This document shows, in pieces, positions 1 through 7,251 of a stretch of DNA of 21,442 nucleotides (within the stretch, counting starts at the first letter, position 1; each line of letters starts with the position of its first letter). Made by a program: the position numbers and the translations under genes. The notes beneath the pieces are model-generated. The model did not search any database and was not told the origin of the DNA. It saw only the letters and a program-made list of their open reading frames with translations. The stretch covers positions 1 through 21,442 of the forward strand of contig DGXB01000086.1 of NCBI GenBank assembly GCA_002396205.1, in the 5' to 3' direction. Origin of the DNA: Bacteroidales bacterium UBA4243 (lineage in GTDB: Bacteria > Bacteroidota > Bacteroidia > Bacteroidales > F082).

Positions 1-100
1 CCCCCTCAAGAGGGGGACGCGCAAAGCGGCGAAGAACTTGCGTCCGGCAGGCCGTCCCCCTCTTGAGGGGGTGCCCGAAGGGCGGGGGAGTCCGAAGACC
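1..100. repeat. GC-rich inverted-repeat element, copy 1
   Basis: A perfect 17-bp inverted repeat (arm CCCCCTCAAGAGGGGGA at 1-17, complement at 55-71) encloses a 37-nt centre. It is followed by a shared tail, GTGCCCGAAGGGCGGGGGAG, and then TCCGAAGACC ending at 100. Copy 2 lies at 2616-2755 with the same arms and tail. The left outer arm of this copy is probably cut off by the window start. Each arm is itself close to a hairpin (CCCCCTC-AA-GAGGGGG). Positions 101-136 are a short leader with no recognisable Shine-Dalgarno sequence before the permease start at 137. Confidence 0.85.
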
Positions 101-136
101 CGAAATGGAAAAGAGAACAAATAAAACAACACTTTT

Positions 137-2554
137 ATGGCAAGATTATTCAAAAAAGGCAAGACCGTCCTCGTCTCCTCCGTCCTCAACATCCTCGGCT
201 TGACGGCGGCCTTCGCCGCGCTTTATATCATCCTTGTGCAGGTGCGCCACGACCTCACCTACAACAAGGCACTCAAGGACAGCGACCGCATCTATTGCAT
301 GATGGTCGGCGACCGGTTTGCCGACTACGGCGCCTCATGCTGGATTAACCGACCGATTTCCGAGGAGGTCATTGCGGCCTCGCCCGATGTGGAAGCGGGC
401 GGCTGCGGCTATGTGGGCAAAAACTGCCCGACCGCCACAGTTTTGTTTGACGACGACCGTCAAATGAGTGTGAAAATCGGTGCCTTCAGCAATGGCGGCA
501 AGGATGTCTTCGGCTTCGAACTCGTTGCAGGCAACTGGGACGACTGGATTAATGGCATCACCTACGCCGTTTCGGAATCGACGGCGCGACGGCTTGGCGT
601 GGAAGTGGGCGATGTGGCCAAACTTCGGACGAACAGTTGGCAGGGACTGCAAATAGAAGACGCCGTCATCGTCGCCATTTACAAGGACATGCCCGCCAAC
701 AGCGACGGCGCCACTTTCGACATGTTTTACAATATCGGCAATCGGGGTTTGGACAATTGGAGCGAATGGGGCTTCAACTATTTCGTGAAACTTCGCGAAG
801 GCGCCGACCCGAAAGCGTTTGAAGAGGCCGCGAAACCTGCCATGAAGGACGCCTTTATGCGACTGAACGGCATTGACCCGACATCGATTAGCGAGGAGGA
901 AAAGGCTCTGTGTGAAGAGTCGGTGGGTGGCACCAATCTCCAACTGTTAAAACTCACCGATATGTATTTTGCCAAAAACATCAATGCGTCAGGAAAGACG
1001 GGCAACCGTACTACAACGATGACCTTGCTCGCCATTGCTATTGCGGTCATCGTCATTGCGTTCATCAACTACATCAACTTCTTCTTCGCTATGGTGCCCT
1101 TGCGATTAAAGAATGTCAACACGCGCAAGATATTAGGCAGCAGCCGTTTCCAATTGGTGATGTCATTTGTCGGCGAGTCGGTGACGATGGTCATTATTGC
1201 CTTGGCGTTGGCCGTGGCCGTGGTCACGCTGTTCAGGCAGTCCACCTTGGCCTCGCTGATTGAAACGCCGTTGGACTTCGGCCAAAACTGGGGCCTTGTC
1301 GCCTTGACCGTCGGCCTTGGGTTGTTCATTTCGGTGGCAGCCAGCATTTATCCCGCTTTGTTCGCCACCTCGTTCAATCCCGCTTTCGCCCTGAAAGGTA
1401 CGCTCGGCACCACACAAAAAGGCAAGGCTTTCCGCATTGGTTTGATTGGATTGCAGTTTACGGTATCTATCGTGTTGATTATCTGTGCGATATTCATCCA
1501 CGAGCAACGCCAGTTCATGCTCAACCGCGACATGGGCTTCGACCACGAGCAACTGCTCACGCTGCAGACCACGGTCAAAATCGCCTACCTTGACCGTGAA
1601 ACCTGTGAAAACCGCCTCAAGGCCGATGCCGCCATCAAGGATGTGGCTTGGGGCGATGGTGGGTTTGTCAAAGACGAGCGCATGGGCTGGGGCAGAAAAT
1701 ACAAGGATGCCAATGTGAATTGGCAATGCTATCCAGTTTCATGGAACTTCTTGGATTTCATGGGAATAGAAATTGTGGAAGGCCGCAGTTTCACCCCCGC
1801 CGACGAGCAATCGGAAAACGGTGTCTATATCTTGAACGAGACCGCCCAAAAAATGTATGACATCACGGTAGGCGACCAAATCCAAGGCCACACCGACGGC
1901 TTGGCCGAGGTTGCCGGCATCTGCAAGGACTTCAACTACTCGGCCTTGCGCAACGAGATTGGGCCGTTTGCCTTGTATGTCTTCGGCAAGAAACCGTGGC
2001 GGCCTTGCATGCAGCTTTTTGTCCGCACCGAGGCCGGCGTGGATGTCCCTGCCGTGATGAAGCGCATCCAAACCATTCTGAATGAGCTGGATCCCGACAT
2101 TGCCGCCGAGGATTTCGACGTGCAGCTTTTCGACCAAACGCTGCAAAGCCAATACAAAAAGGAGCAAAACCTCTCGAAGCTCGTCACCTTGTTCACCATT
2201 TTGGCCATCGTCATCTCGCTGATGGGCGTGTTCGGCTTGGTGATGTTCGAGACGGAGCACCGCCGCAAGGAAATCGGCATCCGTCGTGTGCATGGGGCAA
2301 CGGTGGGGCAGATTTTGGCGATGTTCAACTCGCGTTTTGTGAAGATTGTGTTGGTCTGTTTCGTCGTGGCCGTGCCCGTGAGCATCGTCATTATGCGGCG
2401 TTATTTGGAGGGCTTTGCCTATCGTGTCCCGCTGCATTGGTGGGTGTTTGCCTTGGCGCTGCTGGCCGTCTTGGGCGTCACGGTAGCGGTGGTCACCCTG
2501 CGCAGTCTGCGAGCCGCCACGGTCAATCCGGTGAAGTCGCTACGCACGGAATAG
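137..2554 (+). CDS. MacB/FtsX-type ABC transporter permease (805 aa)
   Basis: This is a large inner-membrane permease of the MacB_PCD plus FtsX type, usual in Bacteroidota export or lipoprotein-handling ABC systems. One N-terminal membrane segment lies at about residues 12-35, followed by a long extracytoplasmic MacB-like domain. A first FtsX block sits at about 297-410 (FINYINFFFAMVPLRLKN, then NTRKILGSS). After another membrane segment near 435-455 comes a second extracytoplasmic region, and a C-terminal FtsX block at about 678-805 carries RRKEIGIRRVHGAT and ends NPVKSLRTE, both typical of the family. Its length (about 800 aa) is normal for the two-FtsX-block form. The usual basic N-terminal stretch before the first membrane helix is short here. 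No ATPase domain is present, so the nucleotide-binding partner must be encoded elsewhere, probably upstream. A paralogue follows at 2824. The substrate cannot be told from sequence. Confidence 0.92.
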   Translation: MARLFKKGKTVLVSSVLNILGLTAAFAALYIILVQVRHDLTYNKALKDSDRIYCMMVGDRFADYGASCWINRPISEEVIAASPDVEAGGCGYVGKNCPTATVLFDDDRQMSVKIGAFSNGGKDVFGFELVAGNWDDWINGITYAVSESTARRLGVEVGDVAKLRTNSWQGLQIEDAVIVAIYKDMPANSDGATFDMFYNIGNRGLDNWSEWGFNYFVKLREGADPKAFEEAAKPAMKDAFMRLNGIDPTSISEEEKALCEESVGGTNLQLLKLTDMYFAKNINASGKTGNRTTTMTLLAIAIAVIVIAFINYINFFFAMVPLRLKNVNTRKILGSSRFQLVMSFVGESVTMVIIALALAVAVVTLFRQSTLASLIETPLDFGQNWGLVALTVGLGLFISVAASIYPALFATSFNPAFALKGTLGTTQKGKAFRIGLIGLQFTVSIVLIICAIFIHEQRQFMLNRDMGFDHEQLLTLQTTVKIAYLDRETCENRLKADAAIKDVAWGDGGFVKDERMGWGRKYKDANVNWQCYPVSWNFLDFMGIEIVEGRSFTPADEQSENGVYILNETAQKMYDITVGDQIQGHTDGLAEVAGICKDFNYSALRNEIGPFALYVFGKKPWRPCMQLFVRTEAGVDVPAVMKRIQTILNELDPDIAAEDFDVQLFDQTLQSQYKKEQNLSKLVTLFTILAIVISLMGVFGLVMFETEHRRKEIGIRRVHGATVGQILAMFNSRFVKIVLVCFVVAVPVSIVIMRRYLEGFAYRVPLHWWVFALALLAVLGVTVAVVTLRSLRAATVNPVKSLRTE

Positions 2555-2564
2555 GATGTTTTTA

Positions 2565-2595
2565 GAAACCACAGATTGCACAGATGAAACGGATT
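2565..2595. repeat. Short dispersed repeat (CCAC-GATT-CAC-GATGAAACGGAT type), copy 1
   Basis: A 31-nt stretch 10 bases after the first permease stop matches 6815-6845 with three mismatches by eye. The second copy also sits just after the 3' end of an FtsX-type coding sequence (the relic at 6744-6810). This copy lacks the inverted partner present in the second. I read it as a dispersed intergenic repeat, function unknown. Confidence 0.7.
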
Positions 2596-2615
2596 ATTCG
2601 CAAAGCGGGTCTTTT

Positions 2616-2755
2616 GACTCCCCCTGCCCCCTCAAGAGGGGGACGCGCGAAGCGGCGCAGCGCAAAGCGATGCAAAATTTGTGTTCGGCAGGCCAGCGCC
2701 CGGTAGGCTTCCCCCTCTTGAGGGGGTGCCCGAAGGGCGGGGGAGTCCGAAGACC
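2616..2755. repeat. GC-rich inverted-repeat element, copy 2
   Basis: This is the second copy of the element at 1-100. Inner arms of 17 bp lie at 2627-2643 and 2710-2726 (perfect), with outer arms GACTCCCCC at 2616-2624 and GGGGGAGTC at about 2738-2746. The centre is longer than in copy 1 (66 versus 37 nt) but keeps CGGCAGGCC. The tail TCCGAAGACC is shared. It occupies most of the 269-bp gap between the two permease genes. A short open frame that runs across it (2556-2783) is repeat-derived and not called as a gene. Confidence 0.88.
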
Positions 2756-2765
2756 TCCGACAGGC

Positions 2766-2823
2766 AAAATCTTAAATCTTTGAATTTGAAATTTTTAAAT
2801 TTGAAATCTTAAATCCCTCTATT
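2766..2823. repeat. AT-rich leader repeat before the second permease
   Basis: This tract is built of variants of AAATTTGAAATCTTAAATC and ends ATCTTAAATCCCT (2806-2818), five bases before the start codon at 2824. A closely related tract, ending with the same 13 bases four bases before a start codon, precedes the HlyD-like gene (18611-18674). It may be an unstructured, ribosome-accessible leader or a dispersed repeat. Confidence 0.6.
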
Positions 2824-5160
2824 ATGAGTACCTACCTAAAATTCCTCTCCCGAAACAAACTCTATAGCATCATCGAGGCGGTGGGCTTGGCCGTGAGTCT
2901 CGCTTTCGTCATCATCATCGGTAGCTATGCGTGGCAGCAGTACAGCATCACGCGCGAAAGCCCCGATGCCAAAAACATCTACACCTTTGGAATGCCAAAA
3001 TACACGGGCCTCACTTATGCCTTCACCGACGAACTCATCGCCCGTGTGCCCGAAGTGGAAAAGGCGGTGCGCTATGGCGAAGGCGGTAATACATTTGTTC
3101 AATTTGAAGAAGGCCCAACCGAGGTTAAGATGAAGTTTGTAAGCCCTGATTTTTTCGAGATGTTTTCGTATCTAAGGTTTGTCGAGGGCGGTCCTGAGGG
3201 CCTCGAATCGCTTACGAATGTCATCGTTAGTGAGACCTTTGCACGGACGCACGACTTGAAAGTGGGTCAAGCCATCAGGATAGGCAGGCGCGAACTTGTC
3301 ATCATCGGTGTCCTTCAAGATTTCCGTAATACGATTTTTGTTCCTACCGATTTGATACTCAATGACCAAAGCGACCTTAACGATTTTGCGCTCAGCGATC
3401 CATACGACCATTACGGTTCCACCATCACCTTCGCGAAGTATCCCCAAGGCACCGACCCTCAAGTGATTTACGACAAGGCCGAGGCCGTTTGCAAGGCCAT
3501 CTATCCCGACTTTTACGGCAAGGCGTTTTTCGACAAATTGACTGTGCGCCGCTTCGACAAACTGTTTTTCCGCGATGCCCAAGACTCGCGTAACCAGTTC
3601 GCTCGTGGAGACTTAGGCACCTTGAAGCTTTTGGCCCTCGTCGGGTTGCTGCTGTTGCTTTCGGCGGTGTTCAATTATATCAATCTTTCGTTTGCCCTCA
3701 CCGGGAAACGCGCCAAGGAGATGGCCACACGCCGCTTGCTCGGAGCGCAGAAAGGCGAAATTGTTTGGAAGTATATCTCTGAATCACTGATATTTACAGC
3801 GGTTTGTTTCGGGTTTGGCCTATTGTTGGCCTATTTGTTTGCGCCTATGGTCAACACATTGCTCAACGACCCCGACGTGCCGATTACCATCCAGATGAAG
3901 CCGATGTATATCGTGGCTTATTTGTCAGTGATTGTGGTGGTTGGCGTGCTCAATGGCATCATTCCGGCTTTGTTCGCCAGTCGCGTACAGCCCATCGACG
4001 TGGTGAAAGGCACCTTCCGCCGCAACACGAAGTTAGTGTTCAATAAGGTTTTCATCGTCGTGCAAAACACCTTGGCGGTCTTCCTCATCGCGATGGCCAT
4101 CGTGATGGAGGCGCAATACCGCACTTCGATGAACCGCCCAATGAATTGTAACACAAAGGATTTGCTTGTCTTGGATGTCTATGCATACGATGCCACTCGC
4201 GAGTCGTTGGAAGCTGAACTGGAACAGTTGCCCTGTGTGAAGCGTATGGGTGCCTGCAAAGGCGTTCCAGGATGGCCAGGTGGCGGACAATATAGCCTCA
4301 CCCGCGATGGCGAAGAGATTGCCTATCGGATGTTCCGTATGGATACGGTGGCTTTTCAAATGCTTGGTTTTGAGAAGGTAAGCGATTATGGAGCACCTGT
4401 GTTCAACTCGGCGTGGTTCGGCGAGCGGGCCTTTGCCGCCACGGGCTTCGACGACGATTTCCACGACATCAGCCAGACTTTGTCGCAGAAAACTATGGGC
4501 TGTGAACAAGTTGCGGGCGTGATTCGCGACTTCCCCGTCAACCGTAGCAACGCGGGCGAGGAGGATTACATCGTCGTCAGCGTGATGAAGCCGGAAGACA
4601 TCGGTTGGGGTGGGCAATATGCGGCTTTCCTCATAGAGACGGTCGGCGACCAAAAAGAAGCCCGAAAGGCCATCCGCGAGGTGGTGGACGAGTGGTGCAA
4701 AGGCAAGTCGTCATTTGTGAGTGCCGACGACTACATCGACAACTTCTACCGCGATGCCCTCAAGCCCGCCAAGAACAATATGCGCCTTTTGGAAATCTTT
4801 ATGATCCTCGCCGTGGTGATTTCGCTGCTCGGCCTGCTCGCGATGAGCACCTACTATGCGGGCGAGAACGCCAAGAGCATCGCCGTGCGCAAGGTGTTTG
4901 GCGGCACCGTCGAAAGCGAGACGTGGCGCACCGTGAAGGAATATATGGTTTTGGTGGTCGTGGCCTGCGTCATCGGTGTGCCTGTGGCTGTGTGGGCGGC
5001 GCAACGTTATTTGGAAGGTTTCATCGTCAAACTCGAAAACTACGGCTGGATTTTCTTCGTCGCAGTCGTCATCGCCCTTGTGATGGCCTTCCTCTCGGTG
5101 CTTTGGCAAACCCTCAAGGCCGCCAAGACCAACCCCGTGGACGTGTTGCAGAAGGAGTGA
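2824..5160 (+). CDS. MacB/FtsX-type ABC transporter permease (778 aa), paralogue of the first
   Basis: This inner-membrane permease has the same architecture as the gene at 137. An N-terminal membrane segment (about residues 14-36) is followed by an extracytoplasmic domain, and a first FtsX block begins at about 267 (FNYINLSFALTGKRAKEMA, then TRRLLGAQ). A second extracytoplasmic region precedes the C-terminal FtsX block at about 652-778, with the coupling-helix-like segment AVRKVFGGT and the family ending TNPVDVLQKE. Overall identity to the first permease is modest by eye, with conservation concentrated in the FtsX blocks. There is no ATPase domain. It is probably co-transcribed with the first gene or expressed from a promoter in the 269-bp gap, although no clear -33/-7 pair was found there. 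Two stretches near its 3' end (4843-4880 and 5130-5160) are the source-type sequence for the relic at 6744-6810. Confidence 0.92.
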   Translation: MSTYLKFLSRNKLYSIIEAVGLAVSLAFVIIIGSYAWQQYSITRESPDAKNIYTFGMPKYTGLTYAFTDELIARVPEVEKAVRYGEGGNTFVQFEEGPTEVKMKFVSPDFFEMFSYLRFVEGGPEGLESLTNVIVSETFARTHDLKVGQAIRIGRRELVIIGVLQDFRNTIFVPTDLILNDQSDLNDFALSDPYDHYGSTITFAKYPQGTDPQVIYDKAEAVCKAIYPDFYGKAFFDKLTVRRFDKLFFRDAQDSRNQFARGDLGTLKLLALVGLLLLLSAVFNYINLSFALTGKRAKEMATRRLLGAQKGEIVWKYISESLIFTAVCFGFGLLLAYLFAPMVNTLLNDPDVPITIQMKPMYIVAYLSVIVVVGVLNGIIPALFASRVQPIDVVKGTFRRNTKLVFNKVFIVVQNTLAVFLIAMAIVMEAQYRTSMNRPMNCNTKDLLVLDVYAYDATRESLEAELEQLPCVKRMGACKGVPGWPGGGQYSLTRDGEEIAYRMFRMDTVAFQMLGFEKVSDYGAPVFNSAWFGERAFAATGFDDDFHDISQTLSQKTMGCEQVAGVIRDFPVNRSNAGEEDYIVVSVMKPEDIGWGGQYAAFLIETVGDQKEARKAIREVVDEWCKGKSSFVSADDYIDNFYRDALKPAKNNMRLLEIFMILAVVISLLGLLAMSTYYAGENAKSIAVRKVFGGTVESETWRTVKEYMVLVVVACVIGVPVAVWAAQRYLEGFIVKLENYGWIFFVAVVIALVMAFLSVLWQTLKAAKTNPVDVLQKE

Positions 5161-5162
5161 TG

Positions 5163-5313
5163 ATTCGTTCAGAAAAATGGGTCTACAAGTCAATTATTCG
5201 TTCAGAAAAATGGGTAAAAAAGCAAAATATTCGTTCAGAAAAATGGGATGGATTATTGCTTTTTCGTTTGGAAAAGTGTATTTTTGCAGCGAAAATCCGT
5301 TTGAAAAATGCTG
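5163..5313 (+). repeat. Tandem array with exact 33-bp period abutting the ATPase gene
   Basis: Five units start at 5163, 5196, 5229, 5262 and 5295, an exact 33-bp period. The first 19 bases of units 1-3 are identical (ATTCGTTCAGAAAAATGGG). Unit 4 (TTTCGTTTGGAAAAGTGTA) and unit 5 (ATCCGTTTGAAAAATGCTG) are degenerate. The 14-base remainders of the units are unrelated to each other. Unit 5 contains the ATPase start codon at 5308, and units 1-3 each carry an ATG at nearly the same offset, so the array looks like repeated copies of the gene's start-codon context. Because 33 is a multiple of three, the array also reads as an 11-residue peptide repeat (YSFRKMG) in a 45-codon frame, 5177-5314. Function unknown. 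Confidence 0.9.
5255..5286 (+). promoter_or_regulatory. Bacteroidota-type promoter for the ATPase
   Basis: The -7 box TATTTTTG lies at 5279-5286, matching TAnnTTTG. TTG at 5256-5258 is 20 bases upstream, the expected -33 spacing. Transcription would begin roughly at 5291-5294, leaving a leader of about 15 nt before the ATG at 5308. The promoter lies inside units 3-4 of the 33-bp array. Confidence 0.6.
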
Positions 5314-6747
5314 AAAAGAAGAATTGAAGAAACCCTGCGGGAATGGAAAGACACCCCCGGACATTTGCCGCTTGTCATTATGGGGTTGCGCCAATGCGGC
5401 AAGACCTTTATCGTGCGGAAGTTCGCCGAGGAAAACTATAAGTATGTGTATTACATGAACTTCACCAAACAACCCAAACGCATTGGCGCATTCCTTGGCT
5501 CAAAAGAAGTCGATGCGATTCTTCTTGAACTCTCTGCCCAGATAAAAGGGGCCAATTTCGTCCCCGGACAAACCTGTTTCATCTTCGACGAGATCCAAGA
5601 CTGTCCCGATGCCCGGACCTCCTTGAAGTTTTTCAAGGAAGACGGTCGTTTTGATGTGATTGCCACCGGCTCCCTTTTGGGCGTTCAGGGGTATGGCGAG
5701 AAGAAAAAGAAACTGAAACGGAAACGCGAGGACGATATTCAGTTGGGGAAAAATTCCATTCCTGTTGGCTCTGAACACATCGTGCAGATGTATCCGCTTG
5801 ATTTCGAGGAGTTCCTGTGGGCCAATGGCATTTCTGAAGAAGTGATTGCCTTTCTGAAAAACTGCCTGGAGAATGAAAAACCTGTTCCAATGGGGATGCA
5901 TGTCGCCATGAAGGACCTCTTGAACCGTTATGTCGCCGTTGGCGGTTTGCCCGCAGCAGTGAACAAGCTGATAGAGACGGGCAACATGAGCAAGGTTGAT
6001 GCCGTCCTTCGTAGGATTCTGAAAGAATACAAAGACGACATGGTGAAATATGCCAGCGACGATGACAAATCCTACATTCGCGGCTGCTTCGATTCCATTA
6101 CCAAGCAATTAGCCAAGGACTACAAAAAGTTCCAATACAATCTCATCAAGAAAGATGGTCGCGCAGAGGATTACGCAGGGTCGCTTCAATGGTTGGAAGA
6201 TGCTGGAATGATCCGTCGTTGTTATAACACGGAAGCGACTGGCTTGCCAATGGAAGGCAATGCCATAGAATCAACCTTCAAAGTGTATGTTACCGACATT
6301 GGATTGCTTGTCACCATGCTTGGCGGTTCTACCCGGAACGACATTATTCAAGGAAACTTGGGAGGCTTCAAAGGTGCCATCTTTGAAAATCTGATGGCTG
6401 ATACACTGCACAAGAAAGAGCAGGCTTTGTACTACTATCGCAAGGAATCGGGTATGGAATTAGACTTTCTGATTGGTTACAAGGGGGAATGTGTTCCCGT
6501 TGAAGTCAAGGCTAAGACTGCCAAGGCCAAGAGTCTTTCAACTGCACTGAAGCATCCCGACAAATATCATGTGTACCATGCCATCAAGTTCGGCGACTTC
6601 AACGTTGGGCGTGAAGGCCCTCTGTTGACGCTTCCGAATTATATGCAGTTTCTCTTGGATCTCGAACCCGAAGAAATCATTTTGGAACCTATTGACACCG
6701 ACAGACTCAACCGTTTGGCAAAAGAATTAAACAATCAACAGTTATGA
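5308..6747 (+). CDS. AAA-family ATPase with C-terminal DUF4143 region (479 aa)
   Basis: This is a cytoplasmic ATPase of the widespread AAA_14/DUF4143 group. Walker A is GLRQCGKT (residues 26-33), Walker B is FIFDEIQ (91-97), and a sensor-like ATGSLLG lies at 119-125. The C-terminal part holds the DUF4143 pattern VYVTDIGLL and FENLMADTL, then YYYRKE-GMELDF (D386) and PVEVKAK (E399, K401). This resembles the D-ExK core of PD-(D/E)XK folds, although whether it cuts DNA is not known for the family. Length is typical. Start 5308 is supported by the promoter just upstream. Its TGA stop (6745-6747) lies inside the ATGAGC that begins a permease relic, so the gene's 3' junction looks like an insertion or recombination point. 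The family is common in accessory regions of Bacteroidota; a biological role is unproven. Confidence 0.9.
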   Translation: MLKRRIEETLREWKDTPGHLPLVIMGLRQCGKTFIVRKFAEENYKYVYYMNFTKQPKRIGAFLGSKEVDAILLELSAQIKGANFVPGQTCFIFDEIQDCPDARTSLKFFKEDGRFDVIATGSLLGVQGYGEKKKKLKRKREDDIQLGKNSIPVGSEHIVQMYPLDFEEFLWANGISEEVIAFLKNCLENEKPVPMGMHVAMKDLLNRYVAVGGLPAAVNKLIETGNMSKVDAVLRRILKEYKDDMVKYASDDDKSYIRGCFDSITKQLAKDYKKFQYNLIKKDGRAEDYAGSLQWLEDAGMIRRCYNTEATGLPMEGNAIESTFKVYVTDIGLLVTMLGGSTRNDIIQGNLGGFKGAIFENLMADTLHKKEQALYYYRKESGMELDFLIGYKGECVPVEVKAKTAKAKSLSTALKHPDKYHVYHAIKFGDFNVGREGPLLTLPNYMQFLLDLEPEEIILEPIDTDRLNRLAKELNNQQL

Positions 6748-6810
6748 GCACCTATTATGCAGGCGAAAAACGTCAAGAGCAACCCCAGGGACGTGTTGCA
6801 AAAGGAGTGA
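6744..6810 (+). pseudogene. Relic of an FtsX-type permease gene (internal deletion)
   Basis: The 5' part (6744-6780) matches 4843-4880 of the second permease with a few substitutions and a one-base insertion. The 3' part (6780-6810) matches the last 31 bases of that gene, including the stop, with three mismatches (CCCCAGGGACGTGTTGC against CCCCGTGGACGTGTTGC). About 250 bases between the two parts are missing and the frame is shifted, so no permease can be made. The substitutions show that it is an old or paralogous copy, not a recent duplication. The ATPase stop codon overlaps its first bases, and the 31-nt dispersed repeat follows, as it does after the first permease. Confidence 0.8.
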
Positions 6811-6814
6811 TGTT

Positions 6815-6870
6815 GAAACCACGGATTACACGGATGAAACGGATTTTTGGAGTCCCATCCGTGTAATCCG
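6815..6870. repeat. Dispersed palindromic repeat, copy 2
   Basis: The first 31 bases match 2565-2595. This copy also has a perfect 15-bp inverted repeat: CGGATTACACGGATG at 6822-6836 and its complement at 6856-6870, separated by 19 nt. A transcript would form a strong hairpin. No T-tract follows on the plus strand, so I do not call it a terminator. The rest of the 141-bp gap before 6952 holds only the antitoxin promoter region. Confidence 0.8.
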
Positions 6871-6891
6871 CAGTAAAAATGCAAAAAAGAC

Positions 6892-6922
6892 ATACATTGT
6901 ATTGAAATTTTATGTATTTTTG
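6892..6922 (+). promoter_or_regulatory. Antitoxin promoter with possible operator palindrome
   Basis: The -7 box TATTTTTG lies at 6915-6922, about 30 bases before the start codon at 6952. A perfect short palindrome, ATACA-T-TGTAT, lies at 6892-6902 near where a -33 box would be; no well-spaced TTTG is present. The palindrome could be an autoregulatory site for the ribbon-helix-helix antitoxin, which is inference from how such modules usually work. Confidence 0.45.
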
Positions 6923-6951
6923 CAGTACAAACCAATAAAATGTAAAGCAAT

Positions 6952-7251
6952 ATGTCACAAACAACCACGATGTCAATTCGACTTGACAGTAATTTAAAAC
7001 AAAAATTCGATCTCCTTTGCGATGAGTTCGGTTTGAGCAATACTGCCGCACTGATGTTGTTCATCAAGACGATGGTGCGCGAACGCAGAATTCCGTTTGA
7101 AATCAAGACGGAATCAGAAGAGGAAGTGAGAAGAAAGGCAAGACTTGCAGTCGAAAGAATGAGGGCAGATGCTGCTGCTGCGGGATTGCAAGACCTTTCG
7201 CTTGACGAAATTAATGGAATAATCCACGAAGTTCGCTATGGAAAGAAATAA
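6952..7251 (+). CDS. RelB/DinJ-family antitoxin (99 aa)
   Basis: This small protein has an N-terminal ribbon-helix-helix region (about residues 7-45): MSIRLDSNLKQKFDLLCDEF, then GLSNTAALMLFIKTMV. This is the characteristic RelB/DinJ pattern of a beta strand followed by two helices for dimerisation and DNA binding. The C-terminal half is charged and helical (EEEVRRKARLAVERMRADAA) and is expected to wrap the toxin. It overlaps the downstream PIN gene by 14 bases, so the two are translationally coupled. By analogy with known modules it should neutralise the toxin and repress its own promoter. RelB/DinJ proteins are classically paired with RelE/YafQ toxins, whereas here the partner is a PIN nuclease. 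Compared with the flanking permease and regulator genes, the pair is visibly richer in A and T, which suggests transfer. Confidence 0.85.
   Translation: MSQTTTMSIRLDSNLKQKFDLLCDEFGLSNTAALMLFIKTMVRERRIPFEIKTESEEEVRRKARLAVERMRADAAAAGLQDLSLDEINGIIHEVRYGKK

Noticed and set aside
2556..2783. A 75-codon open frame in the gap between the two permeases
   Set aside because: It is translated almost wholly from the dispersed repeat and the GC-rich inverted-repeat element, with no protein-like features.
5163..5313. The repeat array as a CRISPR array
   Set aside because: Conserved blocks are only 19 bases and spacers 14 bases, both too short. The last units decay into a promoter and start codon, and no cas genes are present.
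6735..7106. Minus-strand open frame of 123 codons across the relic and antitoxin start
   Set aside because: It covers a pseudogene, a palindromic repeat and a promoter, and has no recognisable domain; it opposes the better-supported antitoxin gene.
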